Below, one piece after another: positions 33,600 through 44,790 of a DNA stretch of 64,000 nucleotides (the stretch's first letter is position 1; each line of letters starts with the position of its first letter). The notes below the pieces were generated by a model. It was not told the origin of the DNA. It searched no databases and saw only the letters and a program-made list of their open reading frames with translations. The DNA comes from Archivesica marissinica. Taxonomy: Eukaryota > Mollusca > Bivalvia > Venerida > Vesicomyidae. Made by a program: the position numbers and the translations under genes. The DNA is taken from assembly GCA_014843695.1 (NCBI GenBank), contig CM026387.1, positions 73,319,749 through 73,383,748 on the forward strand, in the 5' to 3' direction.

Positions 33600-34687
33600 T
33601 AGGGTTTCTTCCCGGGAAATCCCGGGATTCCCGGCAATTTATTTTTCTCATTTCACAGGATAAAAGTTATCGGGATCCCGGGAAATCCTAACCTCTGTAC
33701 AGTCTGCTGACAAAGAAAAAGAAACGAGTCGAACGACCCTGGCTGAAAAATTCCAGCTTGCGATCGTCTGTGCAGTTAAAGATGATAGTGATACTAAGGA
33801 CATAAAGAATCTGAAGACAATGACGAATGATTTCAAACTATACGAAGCTCAAAAAAAGAGAACCCCCAATCTCGAACAACTTTACCGGGCACTTATGACA
33901 ATTAAGCCATCATCCGTTGAGAGTGAAAGAGCATTCTCTGCTGCCGGTAATTTTGCAACACGTATTAGGTCCCGGCTCGGAGACAAATCATTATGTGTTC
34001 TAGTTTTCCTGAAAAACTATTTCAACAATCACGGCACTGTTGGTGTTGAACCACACCACTCAGTTTGACTCAAATGAGTAGATTCACTAGATTGTCAATC
34101 TCAAAGTGTAAGGACAGTTAGGACACTCCTACAGTTGCATTTATGTTGTTGAGAAGAGTTCAAAGACTGGACTCAGTGTTAAAGTTTGACATTGATGATC
34201 ACCCAATGTTTTTTTTTTCATTTCATGACAGTGAGAATTACAATCAATGCGTTCAAAATGTCGAGTTATCAACTTATTACATATTCTTTTATTCTCTGTT
34301 CGGCAGCTCGGCTGCCATTTTTGGTCTGAGTTCGGGAGGTCCATAATGTCTTTTCATCACTAAGTTTGATGAATCGATGATGAATTGAATTCAAGATCAC
34401 GAAAGAGAAGTTGATACGGGAGTTCCAAACAAAACAAGACTAAACTTAAAGAACTTACCAGAAAATGAGACATTGCCAAATTCCTGTCAATCAACCATAA
34501 AACCTAAGTTTAGTCTTGTTTTGTTTGGAACTCCCGAATTCTCACCCAAAATGATGCCCAAACTAAGATTCGACAAATAATTTTCACGATCTAACAATTT
34601 CCCGGGAATTTCCCGGTTTCCCGGGATCTAACTGAAAAATTTCTCAATTTCCCGGGATAAGGTTGTCCGGGATATAGACAAACCCTA
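33600..34687 (+). mobile_element. hAT transposon relic inserted in the minisatellite
   Basis: Terminal repeats TAGGGTTT ... AAACCCTA with subterminal TCCCGGGAAAT words in both orientations. Target duplications are CTCCGAGT (33592-33599) and CACCGAGC (34688-34695), 8 bp with two differences. Rejoining the flanks restores a normal 26 bp unit. Length is 1088 bp. It carries the end of a hAT transposase (33664-34068) and a 32 bp perfect inverted repeat (34417-34448 / 34505-34536). Confidence 0.88.
33664..34068 (+). pseudogene. hAT transposase C-terminal fragment
   Basis: An open frame from after a TAA at 33661 to TGA at 34066-34068 gives about 134 residues. The part from LYEAQKKRTPNLEQLYRAL through KPSSVESERAFSAAGN to RIRSRLGDKSLCVLVFLKNY is the hAT dimerisation domain (SSxxSERxFSxxG ... 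R..L). The catalytic core and the BED zinc finger are missing, so this is a non-autonomous remnant. The first ATG (33820) lies inside the domain region; translation start is not meaningful for a fragment. The frame is intact, which suggests moderate age. Confidence 0.85.
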
Positions 34688-37272
34688 CACCGAGCGCCTG
34701 TAGATATTGTCTGCTCCATGTGCCTGTAGATATTGTCTGCTCCGAGTGCCTGTAGATATTGTCTGCTCCATGTGCCTGTAGATATTGTCTGCTCCATGTG
34801 CCTGTAGATATTGTCTGCTCCATGTGCCTGTAGATATTGTCTGCTCCATGTGCCTGTAGATATTGTCTGCTCCATGTGCCTGTAGATATTGTCTGCTCCG
34901 AGTGCCTGTAGATATTGTCTGCTCCATGTGCCTGTAGATATTGTCTGCTCCAGGCCTGTAGATATTTCTGCTCATGTGCCTGTAGATATTGTCTGCTCCA
35001 TGTGCCTGTAGATATTGTCTGCTCCATGTGCCTGTAGATATTGTCTGCTCCATGTGCCTGTAGATATTGTCTGCTCCATGTGCCTGTAGATATTGTCTGC
35101 TCCATGTGCCTGTAGATATTGTCTGCTCCATGTGCCTGTAGATATTGTCTGCTCCATGTGCCTGTAGATATTGTCTGCTCCATGTGCCTGTAGATATTGT
35201 CTGCTCCATGTGCCTGTAGATATTGTCTGCTCCATGTGCCTGTAGATATTGTCTGCTCCATGTGCCTGTAGATATTGTCTGCTCCATGTGCCTGTAGATA
35301 TTGTCTGCTCCATGTGCCTGTAGATATTGTCTGCTCCATGTGCCTGTAGATATTGTCTGCTCCATGTGCCTGTAGATATTGTCTGCTCCATGTGCCTGTA
35401 GATATTGTCTGCTCCATGTGCCTGTAGATATTGTCTGCTCCATGTGCCTGTAGATATTGTCTGCTCCATGTGCCTGTAGATATTGTCTGCTCCATGTGCC
35501 TGTAGATATTGTCTGCTCCATGTGCCTGTAGATATTGTCTGCTCCATGTGCCTGTAGATATTGTCTGCTCCATGTGCCTGTAGATATTATCTGCTCCGAG
35601 TGCCTGTAGATATTGTCTGCTCCATGCCTGTAGATATTGTCTGCTCCATGCCTGTAGATATTGTCTGCTCCATGCCTGTAGATATTATCTGCTCCATGTG
35701 CCTGTAGATATTGTCTGCTCCATGCCTGTAGATATTATCTGCTCCATGTGCCTGTAGATATTGTCTGCTCCATGTGCCTGTAGATATTGTCTGCTCCATG
35801 TGCCTGTAGATATTGTCTGCTCCATGTGCCTGTAGATATTGTCTGCTCCATGTGCCTGTAGATATTGTCTGCTCCATGTGCCTGTAGATATTGTCTGCTC
35901 CATGTGCCTGTAGATATTGTCTGCTCCATGTGCCTGTAGATATTGTCTGCTCCATGTGCCTGTAGATATTGTCTGCTCCATGTGCCTGTAGATATTGTCT
36001 GCTCCATGTGCCTGTAGATATTGTCTGCTCCATGTGCCTGTAGATATTGTCTGCTCCATGTGCCTGTAGATATTGTCTGCTCCATGTGCCTGTAGATATT
36101 GTCTGCTCCATGTGCCTGTAGATATTGTCTGCTCCATGTGCCTGTAGATATTGTCTGCTCCATGTGCCTGTAGATATTGTCTGCTCCATGTGCCTGTAGA
36201 TATTGTCTGCTCCATGTGCCTGTAGATATTGTCTGCTCCATGTGCCTGTAGATATTGTCTGCTCCGTGTGCCTGTAGATATTGTCTGCTCCGTGTGCCTG
36301 TAGATATTGTCTGCTCCATGTGCCTGTAGATATTGTCTGCTCCATGTGCCTGTAGATATTGTCTGCTCCGTGTGCCTGTAGATATTGTCTGCTCCATGTG
36401 CCTGTAGATATTGTCTGCTCCATGTGCCTGTAGATATTGTCTGCTCCATGTGCCTGTAGATATTGTCTGCTCCATGTGCCTGTAGATATTGTCTGCTCCA
36501 TGTGCCTGTAGATATTGTCTGCTCCATGTGCCTGTAGATATTGTCTGCTCCATGTGCCTGTAGATATTGTCTGCTCCATGTGCCTGTAGATATTGTCTGC
36601 TCCATGTGCCTGTAGATATTGTCTGCTCCGTGTGCCTGTAGATATTGTCTGCTCCATGTGCCTGTAGATATTGTCTGCTCCATGTGCCTGTAGATATTGT
36701 CTGCTCCATGTGCCTGTAGATATTGTCTGCTCCATGTGCCTGTAGATATTGTCTGCTCCATGTGCCTGTAGATATTGTCTGCTCCATGTGCCTGTAGATA
36801 TTGTCTGCTCCATGTGCCTGTAGATATTGTCTGCTCCATGTGCCTGTAGATATTGTCTGCTCCATGTGCCTGTAGATATTGTCTGCTCCATGTGCCTGTA
36901 GATATTGTCTGCTCCATGTGCCTGTAGATATTGTCTGCTCCATGTGCCTGTAGATATTGTCTGCTCTATGTGCCTGTAGATATTGTCTGCTCCGAGTGCC
37001 TGTAGATATTGTCTGCTCCATGTGCCTGTAGATATTGTCTGCTCCATGCCTGTAGATATTGTCTGCTCCATGTGCCTGTAGATATTGTCTGCTCCATGTG
37101 CCTGTAGATATTGTCTGCTCTATGTGCCTGTAGATATTGTCTGCTCCGAGTGCCTGTAGATATTGTCTGCTCCATGTGCCTGTAGATATTGTCTGCTCCA
37201 GTGCCTGTAGATATTGTCTGCTCCATGTGCTTGTAGATATTGTCTGCTCCATGCCTGTAGATATTGTCTGCT
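34688..37272. repeat. 26 bp minisatellite, right block (about 99 copies)
   Basis: The same unit, but nearly all copies carry CCATG instead of CCGAG. A few CCGAG units lie close to the hAT insertion (34741, 34898) and near 35598, 36993 and 37147. Shortened units (CCATGCCTG, 24 bp) occur at about 35620-35740 and near 37045. Frames of several hundred codons (ADNIYRHMEQTISTGTWSRQ) exist because three 26 bp units make 26 codons. The block runs into an assembly gap, so its true length is unknown. Confidence 0.95.
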
Positions 37273-38272
37273 NNNNNNNNNNNNNNNNNNNNNNNNNNNN
37301 NNNNNNNNNNNNNNNNNNNNNNNNNNNNNNNNNNNNNNNNNNNNNNNNNNNNNNNNNNNNNNNNNNNNNNNNNNNNNNNNNNNNNNNNNNNNNNNNNNNN
37401 NNNNNNNNNNNNNNNNNNNNNNNNNNNNNNNNNNNNNNNNNNNNNNNNNNNNNNNNNNNNNNNNNNNNNNNNNNNNNNNNNNNNNNNNNNNNNNNNNNNN
37501 NNNNNNNNNNNNNNNNNNNNNNNNNNNNNNNNNNNNNNNNNNNNNNNNNNNNNNNNNNNNNNNNNNNNNNNNNNNNNNNNNNNNNNNNNNNNNNNNNNNN
37601 NNNNNNNNNNNNNNNNNNNNNNNNNNNNNNNNNNNNNNNNNNNNNNNNNNNNNNNNNNNNNNNNNNNNNNNNNNNNNNNNNNNNNNNNNNNNNNNNNNNN
37701 NNNNNNNNNNNNNNNNNNNNNNNNNNNNNNNNNNNNNNNNNNNNNNNNNNNNNNNNNNNNNNNNNNNNNNNNNNNNNNNNNNNNNNNNNNNNNNNNNNNN
37801 NNNNNNNNNNNNNNNNNNNNNNNNNNNNNNNNNNNNNNNNNNNNNNNNNNNNNNNNNNNNNNNNNNNNNNNNNNNNNNNNNNNNNNNNNNNNNNNNNNNN
37901 NNNNNNNNNNNNNNNNNNNNNNNNNNNNNNNNNNNNNNNNNNNNNNNNNNNNNNNNNNNNNNNNNNNNNNNNNNNNNNNNNNNNNNNNNNNNNNNNNNNN
38001 NNNNNNNNNNNNNNNNNNNNNNNNNNNNNNNNNNNNNNNNNNNNNNNNNNNNNNNNNNNNNNNNNNNNNNNNNNNNNNNNNNNNNNNNNNNNNNNNNNNN
38101 NNNNNNNNNNNNNNNNNNNNNNNNNNNNNNNNNNNNNNNNNNNNNNNNNNNNNNNNNNNNNNNNNNNNNNNNNNNNNNNNNNNNNNNNNNNNNNNNNNNN
38201 NNNNNNNNNNNNNNNNNNNNNNNNNNNNNNNNNNNNNNNNNNNNNNNNNNNNNNNNNNNNNNNNNNNNNNNN
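37273..38272. other. Assembly gap, exactly 1000 N
   Basis: The run of N is exactly 1000, a likely placeholder length. It separates the 26 bp array from an unrelated 49 bp array. Confidence 0.98.
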
Positions 38273-38552
38273 CTACATGTATACAGCTATATTTATCTCA
38301 CATATTTGTTCTGTTCTATAACTACATGTATACAGCTATATTTATCTCACATATTTGTTCTGTTCTATAACTACATGTATACAGCTATATTTATCTCACA
38401 TATTTGTTCTGTTCTATAACTACATGTATACAGCTATATTTATCTCACATATTTGTTCTGTTCTATAACTACATGTATACAGCTATATTTATCTCACATA
38501 TTTGTTCTGTTCTATAACTACATGTATACAGCTATATTTATCTCACATATCT
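38273..38552. repeat. 49 bp tandem repeat, about six copies
   Basis: Unit CTACATGTATACAGCTATAT, TTATCTCACATATTTGTTCT, GTTCTATAA. Copies are identical as far as read. The left end is hidden in the gap. Confidence 0.93.
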
Positions 38553-38874
38553 TTGTGTGTATTACTTTATATCACTGGAATCTACATTTTCCGGGATATT
38601 TTCTATGTGTTATCTACATATATGGAACACACACCCAATGACAATATTAAAATATGCAACTTATAAATGTCTTAACCCTTACTCCTGGATAAAGGACCAC
38701 AAACCCTACAAATATCTAAACCACTGAGCAGCAGCTGTGGTCAACTTCAGAAAATAATTATTTGGACTATATACCCCTGAAACATGTTTAAATACAACCC
38801 ATTTCTTGAGCTATTGGTCACAACTCTATTTTTAAAATAAAGAAACAAGATATATATACATCAGGTACTAGACG
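38553..38874. other. Unassigned DNA
   Basis: No gene or repeat is recognised. Confidence 0.45.
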
Positions 38875-39145
38875 TTATTCATAATACAATGTAAATCTTA
38901 TCAAATACTCAACGTTATTCATAATAGATGTTATGAAATACTCGACGTTATTCATGATAAATGTTATCAAATACTCGACGTTATTCATAATAGATGTTAT
39001 CAAATACTCGACGTTATTCATAATAAATGTTATGAAATACTCGACGTTATTCATGATAAATGTTATCAAATACTCGACGTTATTCATGATAAATGTTATC
39101 AAATACTCGACGTTATTCATAATAGATGTTATCAAACTCGTTATT
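38875..39145. repeat. 33 bp tandem repeat, about eight copies
   Basis: Unit CGTTATTCATAATAGATG plus TTATCAAATACTCGA. Variants alternate AATAGATG/GATAAATG. Open frames on both strands follow from the period. Confidence 0.92.
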
Positions 39146-39164
39146 ATTCACCAAAGATGTTAAA

Positions 39165-39250
39165 GTTTAAACTTTATTTCTTTTACAATGAATTGAGAAA
39201 CAAAGACAAGCTTTAACAACTTATATTAATCACTCTCGTTGGCGTGGATG
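39165..39250 (-). mobile_element. SINE-B/C 3' tail fragment
   Basis: AACAACTTATATTAATCACT and CTCGTTGGCGTGGATG match the 3' end of SINE-C in antisense; head and centre are missing. Confidence 0.7.
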
Positions 39251-39320
39251 TTAGTGCTTGGAAATGAGCCCAAAAGCCATGTCAATTAATCATGCAGGAT
39301 CACTGACGATTAATCATGAT

Positions 39321-39555
39321 TTAACCCATTTCATTCTGAATACATTTAAAGGCTTTTGCAAACAACATAGATCCAGATCAGCCACAGCGTGACGCTGCAT
39401 GCTGATCAGGATCTATGTTGTTTGCTACACAGCCAAGTGTCTTAGCAAGATCATCTGAATAGCAAACAGCATAGAGCCTGATCAGACGGAACGTTGATAT
39501 GGCTCATGTTCTTTGCAAATACTGTTTGAACGGTATCCAGAATGAAATGGGTTAA
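39321..39555. mobile_element. TTAA-flanked MITE, family P2
   Basis: TTAACCCATTTCATTCTG ... CCAGAATGAAATGGGTTAA. The first hairpin (ATAGATCCAGATCAGCC / GCTGATCAGGATCTAT) is intact; the second is partly lost after GATCAGACGGAACG. Confidence 0.86.
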
Positions 39556-39765
39556 TCACGAGTAATACTAGTACTGGGATGATACTGTCACCATGTGATA
39601 CGTATCACGATACAGAACTTCCAATATGATACTAAGCAATATACTACAATATATGCAGACTGGGGGAAATACTGTGTCATGCATACATCACAAAGTCAGC
39701 AGGTTTTTAATCTACTGGTAGTATCATCTACTCACATTCATAATCTAAAACAAAGAGCGTGCTTA

Positions 39766-40736
39766 CCGTATTTAGCTATGTATAGTGCGCTATCGTGTAT
39801 AACGCGCACCCACGATTTGGCACGAAAATCGGAGGAATAACTGAGTTCCGATGTATACTGCGCACGTGAAAAACGCAATTTTCCAAGTCAAAATTTAACA
39901 TTTCTCAAGAATCGCTAAAAATTGTGCTCCGTGATTTTTACAACTTATATTAATCACTCGAGAAACGGTAACGCACTCGGGCATGATTTCATGAAAACTA
40001 CATGCATATCGTTCTCAAACATCTCAACACGTTCTCAAACATGTCAGCAGATGCTCAAACTTCTCAACACGTGTAGCCTACCTAATTAACTGGGACCCAT
40101 TGTGAATGGTTTGTCGAAATTAATTATCGCTACAAACAATTCAATTCAATATTGAAATACTGCAGCCAAACAAAGTTGTTTTTTTATGCAATGCATTGTA
40201 CATAGTAAATATTTCCCGTAAAAATAACCAACACATCGTGTCTTTAATCATGTCGTATTTAAAAACATACGGTATATTAAATCAAATAAACTATAATTAC
40301 AAAGTTTCTTTACCTCTATGATATCGAGGCAGTGTCGCTTTATGCGGCGAAGTACGCGAAAAGTACGGGAAATATTACATACGATAAAACCACGTGATGT
40401 TATCAAATCGCCATTTTTTATGCATTTAGTAATTTCAATTAAATTCTTCAAAGTTTGCCAAAATAAACGCAATATATGCTAATTTTGTGGTCTTATTCAT
40501 TTCATTTATTTATATAGACTATCGGCAACTGGTTTTAATAGCTAGTTTATAACGTTTGTCGAATGTAACAAATTATAGAATGACTGTGGGCCGTTCGGGT
40601 CGAATTTCATGAAATATTGGTCAATTTTGGTCCGGAAAAAAATGTCCTGATGTCTGTACTGGTGTATAATGCGCAGTAGATAAAATGGATGAGGATTTCA
40701 GTAAGAAATGTGCGCACTATACATAGCTAAATACGG
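39766..40736. mobile_element. DNA transposon X, longer copy
   Basis: CCGTATTTAGCTATGTATAG / CTATACATAGCTAAATACGG ends with TA on each side. It carries about 145 bp (near 40205-40345, with ATCATGTCGTATTTAAAAAC) that is missing from the copy at 17012, so the shorter copy is probably a deletion derivative. Confidence 0.83.
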
Positions 40737-40852
40737 TACTCATTTAGATTCATAAAAACTCGAGCCTAGAATATAACATCCATCTAACAATCATCTCAAA
40801 CTCTTGCTTGGGACAGCCTAGTATTCGTTACAGAATCTAGTGCTGCATCTAT

Positions 40853-41119
40853 TCAATACACTTTGCAGTAGTCTGCTATATTACGATTATTAAGCTGGAA
40901 TTTTACTACCGGTAAAACAAACCCAAAACAAAAGAAGACTGCATGATGTTGAGAAATTCTAATAAAATAATCATGGTGGTTTTTATACTGTCTGTGACAA
41001 TGTTTACACCACACATAGTCAGTGTTCAAATTGTCTTCATTAAGTGGATTCGCTAAATGTAACAGATTGTGCCCAAAATGCTTCCAAACACGGGATTTCA
41101 ATTTCTATGGATCCGCCAT
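40853..41119 (-). pseudogene. BED zinc-finger-like first exon with early stop
   Basis: On the minus strand an ATG at 41117-41119 (AAAATGGCGGATCC) reads MADP, then TAG, then in the same frame KLKSRVWKHFGHN, NEDNLNTDYVWCKHCHRQYK and NHHDYFIRISQHH. VWKHF followed by CKHC and a late histidine pair resembles the BED zinc finger found at the N-terminus of hAT transposases and ZBED-type host proteins. The stop at codon 5 would silence it unless it is a sequencing error or translation starts later. The next domain is not found nearby. Confidence 0.45.
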
Positions 41120-41451
41120 TTTGGTTGTAATGCCTAAACAATCTTCTGTCAAGTGTTCTGATTGGCCCATCTTGACCAATTCACGTGGAGATTTGACGAG
41201 TGTTTCTGTTCAGTTAATATAAATTTACTAAAGTGAACAAAAATCATTCAATCATTTGATTACATGTACCATCATCCTCAAGCACAAGAATGAACATGAG
41301 TTTGGAAAGAGGTAACCATACAAGCAGATTGCTTTCTCCTCAATCCTACACAAATGTATGTACATATTATTTATACTTGACTATGTTTATTCAAAGAAAT
41401 AACTATTGTTTAAACTAAACACGAGTTTCACACGCACGCACACGCGCATAA

Positions 41452-42038
41452 TATCTACATTATACATCAAACACATATACATGTATCTTATCTAGTAATC
41501 TACATTATACATCACACATATATACATGTATCTTATCTAGTAATCTACATTATACATCACACACATATACATGTATCTTATCTAGTAATCTACATTATAC
41601 ATCACACATATATACATGTATCTTATCTAGTAATCTACATTATACATCACACACATATACATGTATCTTATCTAGTAATCTACATTATACATCACACATA
41701 TATACATGTATCTTATCTAGTAATCTACATTATACATCACACATATATACATGTATCTTATCTAGTAATCTACATTATACATCACACATATATACATGTA
41801 TCTTATCTAGTAATCTACATTATACATCACACATATATACATGTATCTTATCTAGTAATCTACATTATACATCACACACATATACATGTATCTTATCTAG
41901 TAATCTACATTATACATCACACATATATACATGTATCTTATCTAGTAATCTACATTATACATCACACATATATACATGTATCTTATCTAGTAATCTACAT
42001 TATACATCACACACATATATACATGTATCTTATCTAGT
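41452..42038. repeat. 45 bp minisatellite, about 13 copies
   Basis: Unit TCTACATTATACATCACACA, TATATACATGTATCTTATCT, AGTAA. The main variation is CACACACATATAC versus CACACATATATAC. Confidence 0.94.
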
Positions 42039-42141
42039 CATCATTCATCACGGTTATTCATAATTATTCATAATTATTCATATGGTATGTTGTCGTCTTT
42101 CGTCTTGTCCAAACATTGGAATTATAAAATCAGCAAATTAC

Positions 42142-42268
42142 CTGCTTTCCATTTTTGGTGAACCTATATCTACCATTCCATCCATCTTTCCATGTGATAT
42201 GACAGCCAATTCTGTCCCCGACACTACACTTCACTCCAATGTTGGTACTTTTGCCATTGATGTACAAG
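42142..42268 (-). CDS. Internal exon of a SPRY-domain protein
   Basis: On the minus strand a 3' splice site (TTTACTTTATATTACAG) and a 5' splice site (AAGCAG|GTAATT) bound a 127 bp exon. It reads LYINGKSTNIGVKC, SVGDRIGCHITWKDG, NGRYRFTKNGKQ. GDxIGC ... FTKNG is the hallmark of the SPRY/B30.2 fold, usually preceded by GY..DDG and followed by a few more strands. SPRY domains mediate protein binding in many intracellular adaptors and ubiquitin ligases, so the exact protein cannot be named. This is the best-supported host coding sequence in the window. Neighbouring exons are not identified; the next introns would hold the 45 bp array and SINEs. A 127 bp length means the exon changes phase. Confidence 0.72.
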
Positions 42269-42605
42269 CTGTAATATAAAGTAAATGAACTGTATCTAAG
42301 ATTGGCTACTCGATACAACAGGAAATGTAGTTCTGAATTATATGCTTAAGCGCAAAAGAAACCCAACATTTTAGAATTGACAACTGTACAGGTGCTACAT
42401 GTACGTAAATGTATTCTACATGTATATATTCAATTGGATTTCTTACACGAATCATTAAATCCCAAGACAACAAATATCACTCGGAGAAATGCAAGCACCA
42501 ACATAACACAAAGTATAGTCCTAAAAGTTTACACACAGGTTTCTTATTAATTTCCAATTTTCTATTCTGTTATTCTATTTTTCAAATCTATTTCTTTATT
42601 CTTAT

Positions 42606-42984
42606 TTGTGTGTGTGTGTTTTACGTTTATTTATCGTCGCTACCAGTTGCCCATATGAGCGACGCCTCCTGAAGATATTAAGTCATTATAGATATTTGGA
42701 GGATAGTGCAATGATACAGACAGAGACCCATTCCAGAGTCTCCTCTGGTTCTTTTACGTGCACGGCTAATAAAATTAACAGATTTTCAGATGGGACCTTA
42801 AAACCGAGGTCTCGTGTCGGTGCTTTACACCGTGCACGTAAAAGAACCAGAGGAGACTCAGAAATATGTCCCTGTCTGTATCATTGCACTACCATCCAAA
42901 ATCTAAAATGACTAATCTCTTCAGGTGGCGTCGCTCATATGGGTAACCGGTAGCGACGATAAATAAACGTAAAACACACACTTC
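42606..42984. mobile_element. Head-to-head inverted pair of SINE-A copies
   Basis: The left copy (about 42614-42766) is antisense and ends at CTTTTACGTGCACGG; the right copy (42767-42984) is sense, starts at TAATAAAATTAACAG and runs to the CGTAAAACACACAC tail. The shared 150 bp can pair as arms around a loop of about 65 bp. Confidence 0.85.
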
Positions 42985-43285
42985 ATAAATATTGATCTAC
43001 AACTGAGAATATTCATCTAAATAAGCATCATATTTAACATATACAAATTCTAACAATTATTTTGATATTCAATTTGGGTTGTTATCAATATATTCAGAAA
43101 TGTCGTTCATAATAGAGGTGATAACGGCTGGACACTGAGAATTAGACTACAGGCACACAATATAATTATATTCTTCATACCAAAATGCAAATAAGGTTAC
43201 TTTATTTGAACCATTAGATAAGAATTTCTTCCATTGCTTTGGGACAAGTTGTATCTAAAGTGCCACCTGTACAGTTGTCACCTCC

Positions 43286-43530
43286 TTAACCCTTTCAACA
43301 CCACAGACCTCTAAATAGGCTTACAAAAAGTGTAGATCCAGATGAGTCACAAAGCTCGTGACGAGCCGTCTCATCAGGATCTGCACTTTTTGCCAGTGAT
43401 ATGACTATTTTTAGACATAATTACCCATTTTGATAAATGAACTTGTCCAAATGTGATTTTCTGATTCATTTATTGGTTTATGAATATCATGGACCAGTCC
43501 ATGCGAGTTACTTGGTGTTGAATGGGTTAA
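43286..43530. mobile_element. TTAA-flanked MITE, family P1
   Basis: TTAACCCTTTCAACACCACAG ... TTGGTGTTGAATGGGTTAA. One hairpin arm has a small disruption (GATGAGTCACAAAGCTCG) where other copies have GATGAGCCGGCTCG. Confidence 0.87.
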
Positions 43531-44215
43531 CTGAAATTCCACACCGGTATACAAATGATATCACACCACGTGGGATGCCGCAACAACATAGAATCTGGCG
43601 AACAAAATCATTTCCAGCTTTGTAGAAAACGTAGTTTACAGGAAAATGAGTGATTAAATTACTCAAGCATAACCTTATTCACGACATTAAGTGAATGTGC
43701 ATGATTGTATAAATACTACTGATTAACACATATGAAAAGCAGTGTCAGGCAAAGAAGCATAGAAAGTCGTATCCACAGTGATCGTAATTGGTTAATATCG
43801 GTGATGACTACTAGTTAGCGCTGATATCAGAATACATCCAAATGAACTGCACATGCTCAATTTCTGTTTACTATTGACTATTTCTGTCGGACATCCGCAA
43901 CTGGCTATGGCAAAACCAAGTTGATATGTTGTTTCTATTGGCAAAGTAATCGTAATGTATTCAAAACTTTTTCTTTTTTCATTACACTTGTAAGTTTCGT
44001 TCGTGTAGTCAATGTTTAGTTGAATTTCAATGACTGCTAAATATTGGCTACATTTGTAAGGTGTCCGCCACCCATGTGACGTCACATGATTGCCTTATGA
44101 TATGCATGGCTACTGGTATAAACTTCTGAGGCAAAATTAACATTGTCCCTGATAATTGGTATCGGCGCGTAAATAAACGATGGAGGTCAGTGTTGTTGCT
44201 TTCACTTTGGTATGT
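43531..44215. other. Unassigned DNA
   Basis: A 97-codon minus-strand frame (43792-44085) is not part of a visible repeat but shows no recognisable domain. TGTGACGTCACATG near 44075 is a CRE-like palindrome. Confidence 0.35.
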
Positions 44216-44350
44216 ATGCCCCATTAATGTCAAACCCCTTCCGGGGGACCTGGACAAGTTTTCCTGGGCAGGCTTAGCCGACCTAAGCGGTTAACCGGAA
44301 CTAAGCATTGTGTGTGAGGTGCCTTGCTCGATGACATAAGTGGCCTAGGG
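44216..44350 (-). mobile_element. SINE-E, 5'-truncated
   Basis: CCCATTAATGTCAAACCCC, GGCTTAGCCGACCTAAGCGG and GTGAGGTGCCTTGCTCGATG match SINE-E; the tRNA-like head is absent. A short GGGCAGGGTGGG(T/C)CAGAAAA repeat follows at 44370-44425. Confidence 0.75.
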
Positions 44351-44790
44351 TTTATTCTAGAGTGGTAAAAAGGGCAGGGTGGGTCAGAAAAGGGGCAGGG
44401 TGGGCCAGAAAAAGAGCAGGGTGGATATTTAGCCGCAAGAGGGCACGGCGGAGCCGTCACCCCACACCACCGAGAAAACATTAAAACATGTATTTTTTTT
44501 ATAACTACATTCTTTATTATGAGAGGCTGCTGATGCATATTTTAACAAGAGTTTTCAGATCAAACCTGATAGAAAGTTTGCTTAAGTGCTAAGTAATTTG
44601 CTGTAAAACGTCACGTTTGAGTTGCCCAATGGCTAAATTGAAAGCGTGTTTGAAAAGCACAATTCAGAACGAAATCAATATGATGAAGCTTGTATAAATA
44701 GTCCATTTCGGTATTTTGATGTCCATTTCGGAAATCCCAAATAATTCTGTTCGTACTGTAAATAGCCCTATGTCCCATAATTAACTGTAC

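Noticed and set aside
34644..37252. Minus-strand ORFs of 191-505 codons with ADNIYRHMEQTISTG repeats
   Set aside because: They are products of the 26 bp minisatellite in all frames. Overlapping frames give the same repeated peptide, and no start, promoter or domain is present.
37137..38419. ORFs of about 400 codons across the N run
   Set aside because: They consist mostly of undetermined residues from the 1000-N assembly gap.
39574..39765. Fragment of the TAGTGCTG hAT family
   Set aside because: TAGTACTGGGATGATACTG and repeated GATACGTATCACGATAC words resemble its left end, but the match is too weak to define.
43792..44085. Additional exon of the SPRY gene
   Set aside because: The 97-codon frame is not a repeat, but it lacks SPRY motifs and convincing splice sites at both ends.
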